Source: an uncultured Eubacterium sp. (GTDB lineage: Bacteria > Bacillota > Clostridia > Oscillospirales > Acutalibacteraceae). From it: 64,000 bases of DNA. This document shows positions 33,157-41,838 of this stretch, one piece after another (positions within the stretch are counted from its first letter, which is position 1; the number at the start of each line of letters is the position of its first letter). A program made the translations under genes and the position numbers. The notes under the pieces are model-generated. The model was not told the origin of the DNA. It made no database searches and saw only the letters and a program-made list of their open reading frames with translations. The stretch is from positions 287,075-351,074 of the forward strand of contig CAKTGF010000002.1 of assembly GCA_934561395.1 (NCBI GenBank), in the 5' to 3' direction.

Positions 33157-33414
33157 TTATAATTTTTCCTCGATATTTTCCAGTGCCTTGGCAAGCTGGT
33201 CTGGGCAGGAGGTGCCCTTAAAGCCGCATTGGATACCCCGTAACGCTTGTATTACCTCGTCAATGGGCTTGCCTTTAACAAGTGACGAAATGCCCTTTAG
33301 GTTGCCGTTGCAGCCACCGAGAAATTTAACGCTGTTGATGGTTTTGTTATTTTCGTTAATATCAACAGTGATTTGTGTTGAACATGTGCCTGAGGTTTTG
33401 TAATTATACTCCAT
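33157..33414 (-). CDS. TSCPD-domain protein (TIGR03905 type)
   Basis: Small 85-aa protein of the TSCPD family, related to the C-terminal domain of adenosylcobalamin-dependent ribonucleotide reductases. Start at ATG 33414 with a GGGAGG SD. Conserved features are KTSGTCSTQITVDI, FLGGCNGNLKGIS, IQCGFKGTSCPDQLAKAL; the four cysteines may bind metal. The role of stand-alone TSCPD proteins is not settled. First gene of the minus-strand unit that ends with nadE. Confidence 0.88.
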   Translation of the reverse strand: MEYNYKTSGTCSTQITVDINENNKTINSVKFLGGCNGNLKGISSLVKGKPIDEVIQALRGIQCGFKGTSCPDQLAKALENIEEKL

Positions 33415-33447
33415 ATTTATACCTCCCATAGTTTATTATTAACCCTT

Positions 33448-33476
33448 ATTATACAGTTTTAAGCGGAATAATTCAA
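33448..33476 (-). promoter_or_regulatory. Promoter of TSCPD-glycosidase-lepB-nadE
   Basis: Minus strand: -35 TTGAAT (33471-33476), 17 bp, -10 TATAAT (33448-33453). Confidence 0.75.
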
Positions 33477-33499
33477 CACTATTTTGTTAATAAACCCTA

Positions 33500-33528
33500 T
33501 TGACAATTTGTTTTGATGATGATATCAT
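33500..33528 (+). promoter_or_regulatory. Promoter of the padR module
   Basis: TTGACA (33500-33505), 17 bp, TATCAT (33523-33528). Transcription should start inside or just before the 15-bp repeats. Confidence 0.75.
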
Positions 33529-33531
33529 ACA

Positions 33532-33576
33532 CATAGAACATCTATGCATAGAACACAAATGCATAAAACACCTATT
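33532..33576 (+). repeat. Three tandem 15-bp repeats at the padR transcription start
   Basis: CATAGAACATCTATG, CATAGAACACAAATG, CATAAAACACCTATT: three consecutive 15-mers sharing CATA-AACA. They cover +1 of the predicted promoter, a natural place for autorepression by PadR. Confidence 0.75.
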
Positions 33577-33761
33577 ACGGAGGTAATTAGTGTGAAAAAT
33601 CACACTAATAAATTATATTGCCTTCAAAATTGCCTTCAAAATTTGCCTGTGGCATAATTTTGAAATGGCTGTAATCACCATTTACGCCTGTTCAGGCAAC
33701 ACAGGTCAATCAGGTGATTTTTAATAAACTATTTGTTGCCTGAAAGGCTATGGTAATTATT
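33577..33761 (+). promoter_or_regulatory. Structured 5' leader of padR
   Basis: About 185 nt without a gene. It holds a GGAGGT followed at once by GTG-TGA, a perfect hairpin ATTAGTGTGA-AAAA-TCACACTAAT (33586-33609), a tandem TTGCCTTCAAAA repeat (from 33619), and pairing pairs AATCACC (33673-33679)/GGTGATT (33713-33719) and CAGGCAACA (33693-33701)/TGTTGCCTG (33734-33742), which cross each other. The last pair ends next to the padR start. Confidence 0.55.
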
Positions 33762-34088
33762 ATGAAAATCAGCAAGGAGCTTTCATCGGGCACAATTCCC
33801 ACAATGGTGCTGTCTGTGGTTAAAAGCGAGGATATGTACGGCTACAAAATCATTAAAACCCTTGAAGAGCGCAGCGACAATGTTTTTTCCCTTAAGGAGG
33901 GCACGCTGTATCCGGTTTTACATTCAATGGAAAAGGAAAATCTGCTTGAAAGCTATTGGGAAACCGCAGAGGGCAGAAAGCGCAAATATTACCACATTAC
34001 AAAAAAAGGCTTGGGGGTGCTTGAAAGCAAAACCAAGGAGTTTGAGGACTTTACCGTAACGGTTAAAAAAGTGCTCAGCTTTGCATAA
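33762..34088 (+). CDS. PadR-family transcriptional regulator
   Basis: Winged-helix regulator of the short PadR-s2 type, 108 aa from ATG 33762. The front KISKELSSGTIPTMVLSVV and the motifs MYGYKIIKTLEE, LKEGTLYPVLHSMEKENLLE and GRKRKYYHITKKG are diagnostic. The start is uncertain: AAAGG lies 2 nt before an ATG at 33750 and 14 nt before 33762; I chose the latter because the family begins MKIS/MKK. It is followed 23 nt later by a HAAS-domain membrane protein, the typical partner, whose expression or activity PadR is expected to control. Confidence 0.93.
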   Translation: MKISKELSSGTIPTMVLSVVKSEDMYGYKIIKTLEERSDNVFSLKEGTLYPVLHSMEKENLLESYWETAEGRKRKYYHITKKGLGVLESKTKEFEDFTVTVKKVLSFA

Positions 34089-34111
34089 TAAGGGGATATT
34101 TGGGAGATACA

Positions 34112-36295
34112 ATGGAAAGAAAAGAATACTTAGATAAGGCAACCTCTAAAATCTTTAACTACAAGGCTAAAAAAGAGGTTGGGCAGGAGCTTTCCGCTCA
34201 TATTGACGACCGTAGGGAGAGCTTTGCCCATATTGAATCCGACGAGCAGTCCGCAGAGGAAAGAGCAGTGGAATCAATGGGCGATGCGGAGCTGATTTAT
34301 GAGGAATTGGGAGAACTGCACAATAATTTTTACAACCCTGTTTTTGATATTATATACACCGTAATTTTAGGCGGCGCTATGGCAGGCCTGTATTATTTGC
34401 TTGATAAATTTGTTGTGGGCGACCCGGGAGTGGCAAGTCTTATGCTTTCGGCGCTGTTTTTGCCTCTGTTTTTCGTTATGCTTTACATTGCATTAACGGT
34501 TAAAAGGCAAAGCAATATTCCCGTTGTTTTTGCAATAATTCAAATCGGCGGTATTGGTGCTTACAGCTATTTTGTGCTTAATTGGCTTAATCAGCAGTTT
34601 TGCGGCAGCTTTGGCAGGCTGTGGGCGTTTATCACAAGCCTTAGGCTTAATCCCATGTCAAAATACGCACCAAAAAAACAGGTGTATGTTTGGGTTGGCA
34701 TTATATGTGTGCTTTTGCTTTTGGGTATTATAAACACCATAATATTCAGGGTTAAAAAGGGCATGTGCCAAAACACAAGGCTTGACAATAAAATTAAAAA
34801 AGTCACGGTTTCGTTTTACAGATATTTTTCCTTTGTGTTTTTGGCTGTTGCGGTTTTCTTCGGCGTTAAATGCTATATTGACAGCAACACCATGTATAAG
34901 CAATATACCGAGCTGTATAACACCGCTGTTGAAATCAGCGAAAAATGCAGCACCGTTGACGAATTAAACGAGTATATGAAAAATTGCAAGCTTGATTTTG
35001 AAGCGCAAACCGACAGCTATTCAAACATAACAGGCTACAGCTACAGCAGGTATTATACCGACCTTACCGTTACTGTTGACCAAAGCGATGTTAACGAGCT
35101 TGTTGAAGAATATAAGCAGGATATGCAGGAGCTTATTGACGGCGAATACGGCAAGTATTTAGGTAAATATCTCACAAAGTCGGAGCTTGATAAAATGTAT
35201 AAGGAATACGAGAAAAAGGTAATGGCCGAAAAGGTTGAGTTTTCGGTTGATTTGAGCGTTAGCACCGACGGATTTCAGAAGAATTTTGACAGCCTTACCC
35301 TCAGCAGATTTTACCTTTCGGATAAGGAAAGGGAGAGCTTTGAGAGCTTTGTTCCCTTTGATGCGGAAATAGGCAAAAGCTATGAGCTTTACAAAACCAT
35401 TCCGCCGATTAAATTGAGCTTTTACAGGGACAATCATTCACTTCTTAACAGCAAATACACATTCAGCTACTTAATCAAGGACGGAGGCTTTAAATATCAG
35501 GAAGACAGGCACGCCGACCGTGTTGAAAAGGATTTAAGCGGTTATTTTGAATACCGTGATTTGGTTATGAGCACTGTTAACGATAATACAAAAATCAGCC
35601 AAAAGCAATTGGCGGAAAAAACCAACGCAACTCTTGAGCTGCCCAAAATGTCAAGAGAGGAGTATGAAAACAGCGTTAATACCCTTGGCTCATATTTTGA
35701 CAGCGTTAAGGACGATATGGTTGAAATTTATGATTATTCGGTAAAATACAGAATTAACGAGCCATGGGCAGAGGGCGATTGGTACTATTTGGCTATCGGT
35801 TCCCCGGTGAACATGGTAATGTTTTACAGCCCTGAAGGAATTTTGGAAACAAAGTATATTGACAAAACCCTGCAATACAGCAATTATAGCTATGACCCCC
35901 TTAAAAAGGTTTCGGTAATGGGCGGATATTTTGACAGGCTGGGCAAGTTTTACACCCAGGCGGAAAGAACCCCTTATTATACCGAAAACGGAGATAAGCT
36001 GTTTTTCTACAACCACAAAACCGACAGCGGCGACACCTCGGTGGGCAACATTTCCACCTACTACATCACAAACAGAACCAATATTTATTACGAGGCGGAG
36101 CGCTGCTTTGTTGATGAAAACGGATATTTGTGCTATGATAAGGCAGGAGAAATTAAAAGCGACGATAACGGCAAGTATAAGGATTCGTCGGGAAAGGTAT
36201 ATACCAAGGCGGTTGAAACCTCGTGGGACAGGGATGGCTCAATCCTTGTTCAAAACGAGAAAAACAGCAGTTCATTTTCGCTTTTTGAGTATTAA
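34112..36295 (+). CDS. Large HAAS-domain membrane protein, PadR partner
   Basis: 727 aa from ATG 34112 (GGGAG SD). Residues 1-75 form a HAAS/DUF1700-like helical domain (ATSKIFNYKAKKEVGQELSA, ESMGDAELIYEELGELHN), the module that accompanies PadR regulators in Firmicutes. Five or six membrane helices follow (about 80-260), then a 460-aa soluble region rich in Tyr, Ser and charged residues that I do not recognise, including two stretches that could be sensor or binding domains (DGEYGKYLGKYLTKSELDKM; FYSPEGILETKYIDKTL). The large domain probably lies outside the membrane. It is co-transcribed with padR and with the following gene. Confidence 0.7.
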   Translation: MERKEYLDKATSKIFNYKAKKEVGQELSAHIDDRRESFAHIESDEQSAEERAVESMGDAELIYEELGELHNNFYNPVFDIIYTVILGGAMAGLYYLLDKFVVGDPGVASLMLSALFLPLFFVMLYIALTVKRQSNIPVVFAIIQIGGIGAYSYFVLNWLNQQFCGSFGRLWAFITSLRLNPMSKYAPKKQVYVWVGIICVLLLLGIINTIIFRVKKGMCQNTRLDNKIKKVTVSFYRYFSFVFLAVAVFFGVKCYIDSNTMYKQYTELYNTAVEISEKCSTVDELNEYMKNCKLDFEAQTDSYSNITGYSYSRYYTDLTVTVDQSDVNELVEEYKQDMQELIDGEYGKYLGKYLTKSELDKMYKEYEKKVMAEKVEFSVDLSVSTDGFQKNFDSLTLSRFYLSDKERESFESFVPFDAEIGKSYELYKTIPPIKLSFYRDNHSLLNSKYTFSYLIKDGGFKYQEDRHADRVEKDLSGYFEYRDLVMSTVNDNTKISQKQLAEKTNATLELPKMSREEYENSVNTLGSYFDSVKDDMVEIYDYSVKYRINEPWAEGDWYYLAIGSPVNMVMFYSPEGILETKYIDKTLQYSNYSYDPLKKVSVMGGYFDRLGKFYTQAERTPYYTENGDKLFFYNHKTDSGDTSVGNISTYYITNRTNIYYEAERCFVDENGYLCYDKAGEIKSDDNGKYKDSSGKVYTKAVETSWDRDGSILVQNEKNSSSFSLFEY

Positions 36296-36304
36296 TTGGG
36301 TTAT

Positions 36305-36919
36305 ATGAAATATTATAAGTTTAGTTACACATCAAAATTCTCAAAGGCTATGAGCGGTTTTCTTACGGTGATTAGCGCCTTGCTTTTGCCGCCGTTTTTG
36401 GTTTTCTTTGTTTATTATTTAATCAATGTTATTTTTAAGTCCCTTGAATTTCCCGATGAAACCATTGCATATTTGTTTTTTGGCGCATTTATATTTTCAA
36501 TTTTCTATATCATCAGGTATTTTGTAACCCTTAAGGGTGTGTTTTTGTATGACGATACCCTTGAAATTGAGGATGCCTCAATTACTAAAAAGGAATACAG
36601 AACCTTTGATGTAAGCCGAATTGTGAGCATAGAATGGGTGGGGCTTTACAGAAAAGCGCCCCATGCAAGTTATTCTGTGGGCTTTACCCAGCAGCACAGG
36701 CTGTTCCTTATTTTAAGATATTTGATTACACGAAGACCGCTTTCAAATCATTTCGGCTCAAGCGGAAAGGACTGTGTGGAAATAGCCTTTAAGTCGGAGA
36801 AGCACGAAAATGAAAGAGAGTATATTTATTTGAGTGTGGAAAACACCGTCAATTTTATGCGTGATATTAAGGAAAAAATGCTGGAGCACGGCAATTATAA
36901 ATTTGAAGACGAGCAGTAA
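36305..36919 (+). CDS. Two-helix membrane protein with PH-like domain
   Basis: 204 aa; start at ATG 36305, 9 nt after the HAAS gene stop, with no strong SD, so probably translationally coupled. Two membrane helices (about 20-45 and 55-77) are followed by a cytoplasmic domain with FLYDDTLEIEDASITKKEYR, which resembles bacterial PH-domain folds, and a basic/acidic tail. Function unknown; third member of the padR-HAAS unit. Confidence 0.6.
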   Translation: MKYYKFSYTSKFSKAMSGFLTVISALLLPPFLVFFVYYLINVIFKSLEFPDETIAYLFFGAFIFSIFYIIRYFVTLKGVFLYDDTLEIEDASITKKEYRTFDVSRIVSIEWVGLYRKAPHASYSVGFTQQHRLFLILRYLITRRPLSNHFGSSGKDCVEIAFKSEKHENEREYIYLSVENTVNFMRDIKEKMLEHGNYKFEDEQ

Positions 36920-36924
36920 AAACA

Positions 36925-36958
36925 AAAAGCACCGCAGGCATAAGCTTGCGGTGCTTTA
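36925..36958. terminator. Bidirectional intrinsic terminator
   Basis: AAAAGCACCGCA, loop GGCATAAGCT, TGCGGTGCTTT; ends the padR unit and the convergent GTPase gene. Confidence 0.9.
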
Positions 36959-36984
36959 CTGTGATTAAGATGCATAAAAGACAT

Positions 36985-39576
36985 TTAATAGGTTTCGTTA
37001 ATAATATTTCTTATGTTTTCCTCGGCTTGCTGCACCTCTGCCAAAAATTCTCTTGATGAAACACGCAAGGCGCCGTTGCCCAAAATTATTACCTGCTCCA
37101 AAGCGTCTGAGGTTACAACACGCACACGGTTGTTCTTTTTTGCAAGGGTGTGTGTTACTCTTTCAATATACATATCGGCGGTTTCCGCCTCCTTGGTGTA
37201 AACCACGCTGATGTTGTTAATTTTTTCAATTTCACGCACATTGCCCTTAACCTTGTAGGCGTCAAAAACCAAAATGGTTTCGCATTTTTTGTAGCCCTGA
37301 TAATTACAAAGAATGTTTATTAAAGCATTTCTTGCTCCGTCAATGTTATCCTTTGAAAGCTCTCTCAGCTGCTCCCATGAAAAAATAACATTGTAGCCGT
37401 CAACAAGCAAATATTCCTTGCCGTCATATTTTGGGGCAGGCCTCGATTTTTCGGCCTTGCTCTTTTTTTCGTTGCTTTCGGTAAAGGTAAAATGGTTGTT
37501 GTTAATGTTGGCACTTCTGTTTTTAATGGGGCCGTAGGTCTGCTCAAAAATCTCCATAAGCTCCTTATCAAGGGCAAACAGGTTGTTGCTGTTTTTGTAG
37601 TTTGATATATTGCGCCTTACTCCGACAGGGGCATATTCGCTTTTTGGCTTTGCCAGCACGCTTGGCAGATGCATGTGGCTTTTAACACTGTCCCACTTAA
37701 CATTATAGCCTGCGCCCTTTGAGCAAAATACCGAGTCGCAGGGGTTGGCGGTGTCGCCGTCGCAGTCGTAGCCGATTTTTTCAATAACCTCTCGGGCGTT
37801 GTGGCAGGGCTCATATCCCTTTAAAATGCAGGATAGCCTGCCCTTGCCGTGGGTATATGCAACCACCTTTGCCGAATAGTCATACATTGTTGAAACAGGG
37901 GCAGTTCCTGTTAAAACCGAAAGCTCGCCATCGGTTACAGGGGGCTCAAAGCTGCCGCACATAAGCTGAATATCCGCCATTGCTCTGCCCACATTTTCGG
38001 TGGGTATCTCCAGTGTAAAACTGTAAATGGGCTCCAACAAAACAGAGCTTGCACAGCGCAGCCCCTGCCTTACGGCACGGTATGTTGCCTGCCTGAAATC
38101 GCCGCCCTCGGTGTGCTTTGGGTGAGCCTTGCCTGATTTTAATGTTATTTCAATATCGGTAATGGGGGAGCCGGTTAAAACTCCCAAATGGGTCTTTTCA
38201 TAAAGGTGGGTTAATATCAGCCGCTGCCAGTTTTTATCAAGCACATCCTCCTTGCAGTCGGCTTTAAAAACAAGTCCGCTGTCCCTTTTGCCGGGCTTCA
38301 TCAGCAGGTGCACCTCAGCATAATGGCGCAGGGGCTCAAAGTGCCCAACACCCTCAACGGTGTCGGCAATGGTTTCCTTGTAAATAATATTACCCTTGCC
38401 AAAGGATACCTTAACCCCAAAGCGTTCCTCTATTATGGATTGCAAAATTTCCAGCTGAATTTCGCCCATAAGCTTAACCTGAATTTCTTCCCCCTGAGCG
38501 TTCCATTCCACCTTCAGCTGGGGCTCTTCCTTTTCCAAAACACGCATTTTTTCAAGCATGGTGTGGTTGTCAATTCCGTTTGGCAAAATAAGGCTGTAGG
38601 TTAAAACAGGCTCAAGCATGGGCAACATAGCGTTGCTTTCGTTGCCTAAGCCGTCGCCGCATTTTGCAAAGGTAATGCCCGTTACCGCACAAACAGTGCC
38701 GGCAGGGGCGCTGTCAACAGGTGTGAATTTGTCCCCTGAATAAATCCTGATTTGGTTAACCTTTTCGTTATTTGTGTTGTCGCCGCTTTGCAGTATTTCC
38801 TTAACCCTTAGCTCGCCGCCGGTTATTTTTATGTGGGTAAGGCGCTGCCCCTTATCCTCCGATATTTTATAAACCCTGCCGCCGAATTCCTTGCCGTATT
38901 TGGGCATTAGGGTGTATTTGTAAAGGCAATCCATAAAGTCCTCAATGCCCTTTAGCTTTAATGCCGAACCGAACATACAGGGGAAAAGCTTTGTGCCTTT
39001 AACGGCGTTTGTAATGTCGGCATCACTTAAATTGCCGCTTTCGTATTTGGCTAAAAGCTCCTCACTGCAAAGGGCAATGCTCTCTGAAAATTCCTCACGG
39101 CTGCCCGGGTTAAAATCAACACAGTTTTCATTAAGCTTTGCTTTAAGGTTGTGCAAAATCACATCCTTGTCTGCGCCGTCAAGGTCCATTTTATTAACAA
39201 AAATAAAACAGGGGATACGGTATTTGGTTAAAAGCCTCCAAAGGGTTTGGGTGTGGCTTTGCACACCGTCGGTTGCGCTGATTACAAGTATCGCATAGTC
39301 TAAAATCTGCAATGTTCTTTCCGTTTCGGCAGAAAAATCAACGTGCCCCGGGGTGTCAATCAGCGTGAATTCCGTGTCGTTATACTCCAGCACCGCCTGC
39401 TTTGAAAAAATTGTAATACCACGGGAGCGTTCAAGGGAAAATGTGTCTAAAAACGAATCACGGTTGTCAACTCTGCCAAGTTTTTTAATGCTGCCCGATT
39501 GAAACAGCATAGCCTCGGACAATGTGGTTTTGCCCGAGTCAACATGGGCCAAAATCCCTACTGTTATTTTTTTCAT
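36985..39576 (-). CDS. TetM/EF-G-like ribosomal GTPase fused to a YacP/Rae1-type NYN nuclease domain
   Basis: 863 aa from ATG 39576 (GGAGGTGGGG SD; the GTG at 39585 overlaps the SD). Residues 1-640 are a translational GTPase close to TetM-type ribosomal protection proteins: G1 AHVDSGKT (10-17), RGITI (52-56), DTPGH (74-78), NKMD (128-131), then EF-G domains II-V (GSPITDIEITLKSGKAHPKH; LLEPIYSFTLEIPTENVGRA). After a linker, residues about 720-863 are an NYN/PIN-like domain: LLVDGYNVIF (Asp726), ILVFDAYKVKGN (Asp772), EAETADMYIE (Asp801), VVTSDALEQ (Asp824), the acidic set of the family. In Bacillus the stand-alone YacP (Rae1) cuts mRNA in the ribosomal A site, so the fusion could bring a nuclease to stalled ribosomes. 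Tetracycline resistance is not implied. Confidence 0.85.
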   Translation of the reverse strand: MKKITVGILAHVDSGKTTLSEAMLFQSGSIKKLGRVDNRDSFLDTFSLERSRGITIFSKQAVLEYNDTEFTLIDTPGHVDFSAETERTLQILDYAILVISATDGVQSHTQTLWRLLTKYRIPCFIFVNKMDLDGADKDVILHNLKAKLNENCVDFNPGSREEFSESIALCSEELLAKYESGNLSDADITNAVKGTKLFPCMFGSALKLKGIEDFMDCLYKYTLMPKYGKEFGGRVYKISEDKGQRLTHIKITGGELRVKEILQSGDNTNNEKVNQIRIYSGDKFTPVDSAPAGTVCAVTGITFAKCGDGLGNESNAMLPMLEPVLTYSLILPNGIDNHTMLEKMRVLEKEEPQLKVEWNAQGEEIQVKLMGEIQLEILQSIIEERFGVKVSFGKGNIIYKETIADTVEGVGHFEPLRHYAEVHLLMKPGKRDSGLVFKADCKEDVLDKNWQRLILTHLYEKTHLGVLTGSPITDIEITLKSGKAHPKHTEGGDFRQATYRAVRQGLRCASSVLLEPIYSFTLEIPTENVGRAMADIQLMCGSFEPPVTDGELSVLTGTAPVSTMYDYSAKVVAYTHGKGRLSCILKGYEPCHNAREVIEKIGYDCDGDTANPCDSVFCSKGAGYNVKWDSVKSHMHLPSVLAKPKSEYAPVGVRRNISNYKNSNNLFALDKELMEIFEQTYGPIKNRSANINNNHFTFTESNEKKSKAEKSRPAPKYDGKEYLLVDGYNVIFSWEQLRELSKDNIDGARNALINILCNYQGYKKCETILVFDAYKVKGNVREIEKINNISVVYTKEAETADMYIERVTHTLAKKNNRVRVVTSDALEQVIILGNGALRVSSREFLAEVQQAEENIRNIINETY

Positions 39577-39606
39577 TTTCCCCACCTCCCGTTAAATGCT
39601 TTATAT

Positions 39607-39635
39607 ATAATATCATATTGCAAATTGAATGTAAA
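39607..39635 (-). promoter_or_regulatory. Promoter of the GTPase-NYN gene
   Basis: Minus strand: -35 TTTACA (39630-39635), 17 bp, -10 TATTAT (39607-39612). The leader is short, with no room for a TetM-style attenuation peptide. Confidence 0.6.
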
Positions 39636-39668
39636 CCGACTGATATGCTGTGTAAAATAAAAGTGCAG

Positions 39669-39704
39669 AAAAGCGGCAGGAGTTTAATGCTCCTGCCGTT
39701 TTTA
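39669..39704. terminator. Terminator of prmA
   Basis: AAGCGGCAGGAG, loop TTTAATG, CTCCTGCCGTTTTT. Confidence 0.9.
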
Positions 39705-39726
39705 TAATCTCTCTCGGTGCGGTTTA

Positions 39727-40677
39727 TTAAGCCTTTTTCAGTGCGAAAACAAGCCAGCCGTTGTTTTCGTAGCGCTCGATTATTTCAAAGCCGTTTTGTG
39801 CAAAGGAATACAGAACCTCGTCCTCACGGCTTTCGATAATTCCGCCGGTAATATATACGCCGTCGTCGGTTAAAAATTCGCCGACTTGGGTGTTAAATTC
39901 AATAATAATATCTGCCACAATGTTGGCAACAATAAGGTTGAATTTTCCGCTTACTTTATCTGACAAATTGCCTTTAACTGCGCTGAATTTAGGCGCTGTA
40001 AAGCCGTTTTCCTCAGCGTTTGCAACGGCGGTTTTAACTGCAAGGGCGTCAATATCAACGCCAAGGGCGGATTTTGCCCCCAAAAGCAGGCATGCAATTG
40101 AAAGAATACCGCTGCCGCAGCCGATGTCAAGAACGGTTGTGTCTGCATTTACATATTTTTCAAGGGTTTCAAGGCAAAGTTTTGTTGTGGGGTGCGACCC
40201 TGTTCCGAAAGCAAGGCCCGGCTCAATGTTAAGCACCTTTCTGCCCTGAGGGTCAAAATCGTCAATCCATACCGGGCGAATAAGCAGCTTTTCGCCGATT
40301 GGCATGGGATGAAAATATTGCTTCCAATTGTTTTGCCAATCCTCAACCTTGCAGTCAGATATGCTGATTTCGCTTTCAATGCCAAGGGCGTTAAGCCTGT
40401 CCCTTACAAAAGATGCTGCCTCCAGCGGATTTTCCTCAGGGTTAACATAAATGTGAACAATGCCCTTTGTTCTGTCCTTTTTAAGCAAGCTTTCCTCTAT
40501 TAAATCAATGTGAGCAATCTCCATGGTTTCCTGTTCAAGGGCGGAGTAATCCTCAATATAGATACCGTAGGGCACAACCATATTGGCAATGTTGCCTGCG
40601 GTTTCAATGTGCTCTGTTGCAACGGTAATAGCAATTTCTGCCCAGCTTGACTGCTCAACCTCGTTAGTCATTCCCAT
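39727..40677 (-). CDS. prmA: Ribosomal protein L11 methyltransferase
   Basis: SAM-dependent enzyme that methylates L11. The 316-aa product has an N-terminal substrate-recognition domain and a methyltransferase domain with PGLAFGTGSHPTTKLCLE, motif I VLDIGCGSGILSIACLLLGA, VDIDALAVKTAVANAEENG and the NIVADIIIE motif that replaces NPP(Y/F). SD AAGGGG. 11 nt downstream of yhaM, so co-transcribed. Confidence 0.95.
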   Translation of the reverse strand: MGMTNEVEQSSWAEIAITVATEHIETAGNIANMVVPYGIYIEDYSALEQETMEIAHIDLIEESLLKKDRTKGIVHIYVNPEENPLEAASFVRDRLNALGIESEISISDCKVEDWQNNWKQYFHPMPIGEKLLIRPVWIDDFDPQGRKVLNIEPGLAFGTGSHPTTKLCLETLEKYVNADTTVLDIGCGSGILSIACLLLGAKSALGVDIDALAVKTAVANAEENGFTAPKFSAVKGNLSDKVSGKFNLIVANIVADIIIEFNTQVGEFLTDDGVYITGGIIESREDEVLYSFAQNGFEIIERYENNGWLVFALKKA

Positions 40678-40688
40678 AAATTATCCCC

Positions 40689-41648
40689 TTAAAAATTAAC
40701 ATTGTGTTCTGTGCTTGAAAGGCCGTGGTTATAAAGCTTTCTGTTATCAAGTGCCCACTGTCTGTCGGTAAAGCTGCCTGCCTCAATCTTTGAGGTTGCC
40801 GCATTTATTTCGTAAATTGTAGCGTCCAACGAGTCAAGGGCGGAAAGAATTTCAGCCTCCAAAAACATTGGCCTTACCGCTGCGCCGTATTCTGGCTCGC
40901 CGTGGTGTGAAATAATCATGTGCTCCAGCAGGGTAACAACCTCGCTGTCTATTCCCAGTTCCTTGGCGGCGTCGCTAACATACATTGCGCCCTTAACAAG
41001 GTGGCCTATAAGCTCGCCTTCAACGCTGTAGCCCTTTGCAAGGCCTGTTGAGCTGGTTTCAAGCTCCCAGGTTTTTGCAACATCGTGCAAAATAATGCCG
41101 GATAAAAGCAGCTCTTTGTTAATGTTGGGGTATATTTTGCAAATTTCCTCCGCCATTCTCACAATGCTCATTGTGTGATACATAAGGCCGCCTACCATGG
41201 CGTGGTGCAGCCTTAATGCAGCAGGGTAAACTATCAGCTTTTCACGCCTTTCATCAATGATTTTTGAAACAATTTGCTTTAAATCGTTGTTTTCAAAGGC
41301 GTTAACACGCTCTTTAATCATATTAAACAGCTGCTCGCCGCCCACGCTGCTTGAGGGAACAAGGTCGGCAAGGCAGTAATCGTCGGTGCTGCTTGCAGGG
41401 CGGATTTGGGCAACCCTGAATTGGTCCCTGCCGTTGTACTGCTCAATGGTGCCACGCACCTTAACAACCATATCCGTTTCAAAAATGCTTTCGCCCTTAT
41501 AATCCCACATTTTTGCGGATATTTCATCGCTTTTATCAGCAAGAATTAAATCTAAATACTCAGAGCCGTTTTTTGTTTTCTTAACCTCGCATTTTTTTAT
41601 AATAACGAAGCCGTCGCACATTCCGTTTGGAAGCTCTTTAAAATTCAT
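40689..41648 (-). CDS. yhaM: 3'-5' exoribonuclease YhaM-like (OB plus HD domain)
   Basis: 319-aa protein with an N-terminal OB fold (about 12-85: FVIIKKCEVKKTKNGSEYLD, VVKVRGTIEQYNGRDQFRV) and a C-terminal HD phosphohydrolase domain with RLHHAMVGGLMYHTMSIVRM and ILHDVAKTWE (HD), and HMIISHHGEPEYGA. This is the YhaM architecture, a 3'-5' exonuclease on RNA or single-stranded DNA. GGAGGT SD. First gene of the yhaM-prmA unit. Confidence 0.92.
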   Translation of the reverse strand: MNFKELPNGMCDGFVIIKKCEVKKTKNGSEYLDLILADKSDEISAKMWDYKGESIFETDMVVKVRGTIEQYNGRDQFRVAQIRPASSTDDYCLADLVPSSSVGGEQLFNMIKERVNAFENNDLKQIVSKIIDERREKLIVYPAALRLHHAMVGGLMYHTMSIVRMAEEICKIYPNINKELLLSGIILHDVAKTWELETSSTGLAKGYSVEGELIGHLVKGAMYVSDAAKELGIDSEVVTLLEHMIISHHGEPEYGAAVRPMFLEAEILSALDSLDATIYEINAATSKIEAGSFTDRQWALDNRKLYNHGLSSTEHNVNF

Positions 41649-41680
41649 AAAATGAATACCTCCGTAAAATTTATGGTTTA

Positions 41681-41708
41681 ATTATATCATAAAATGGTAT
41701 TAATGCAA
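41681..41708 (-). promoter_or_regulatory. Promoter of yhaM-prmA
   Basis: Minus strand: -35 TTGCAT (41703-41708), 16 bp, -10 TATAAT (41681-41686). Confidence 0.65.
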
Positions 41709-41777
41709 TGGGCAAAGCGCACAAAGCTTTTAACAGGGGCAATATCTGTACAAAGTGAAAACTTGCGCCTTAAATTC

Positions 41778-41806
41778 TTGACAAGTTAAAAATATGTTGA
41801 TATTAT
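41778..41806 (+). promoter_or_regulatory. Promoter of the pseudokinase gene
   Basis: TTGACA (41778-41783), 17 bp, TATTAT (41801-41806); 32 bp before the start codon. A TATAAT overlaps with 20-bp spacing. Confidence 0.65.
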
Positions 41807-41838
41807 AATCTAAATAATATAAATTGGAGTTGTGTGCA

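Noticed and set aside
36985..39576. Tetracycline resistance gene (TetM/TetW type)
   Set aside because: Sequence is only of the same family, has an extra nuclease domain and lacks a tet-style leader; resistance cannot be claimed.
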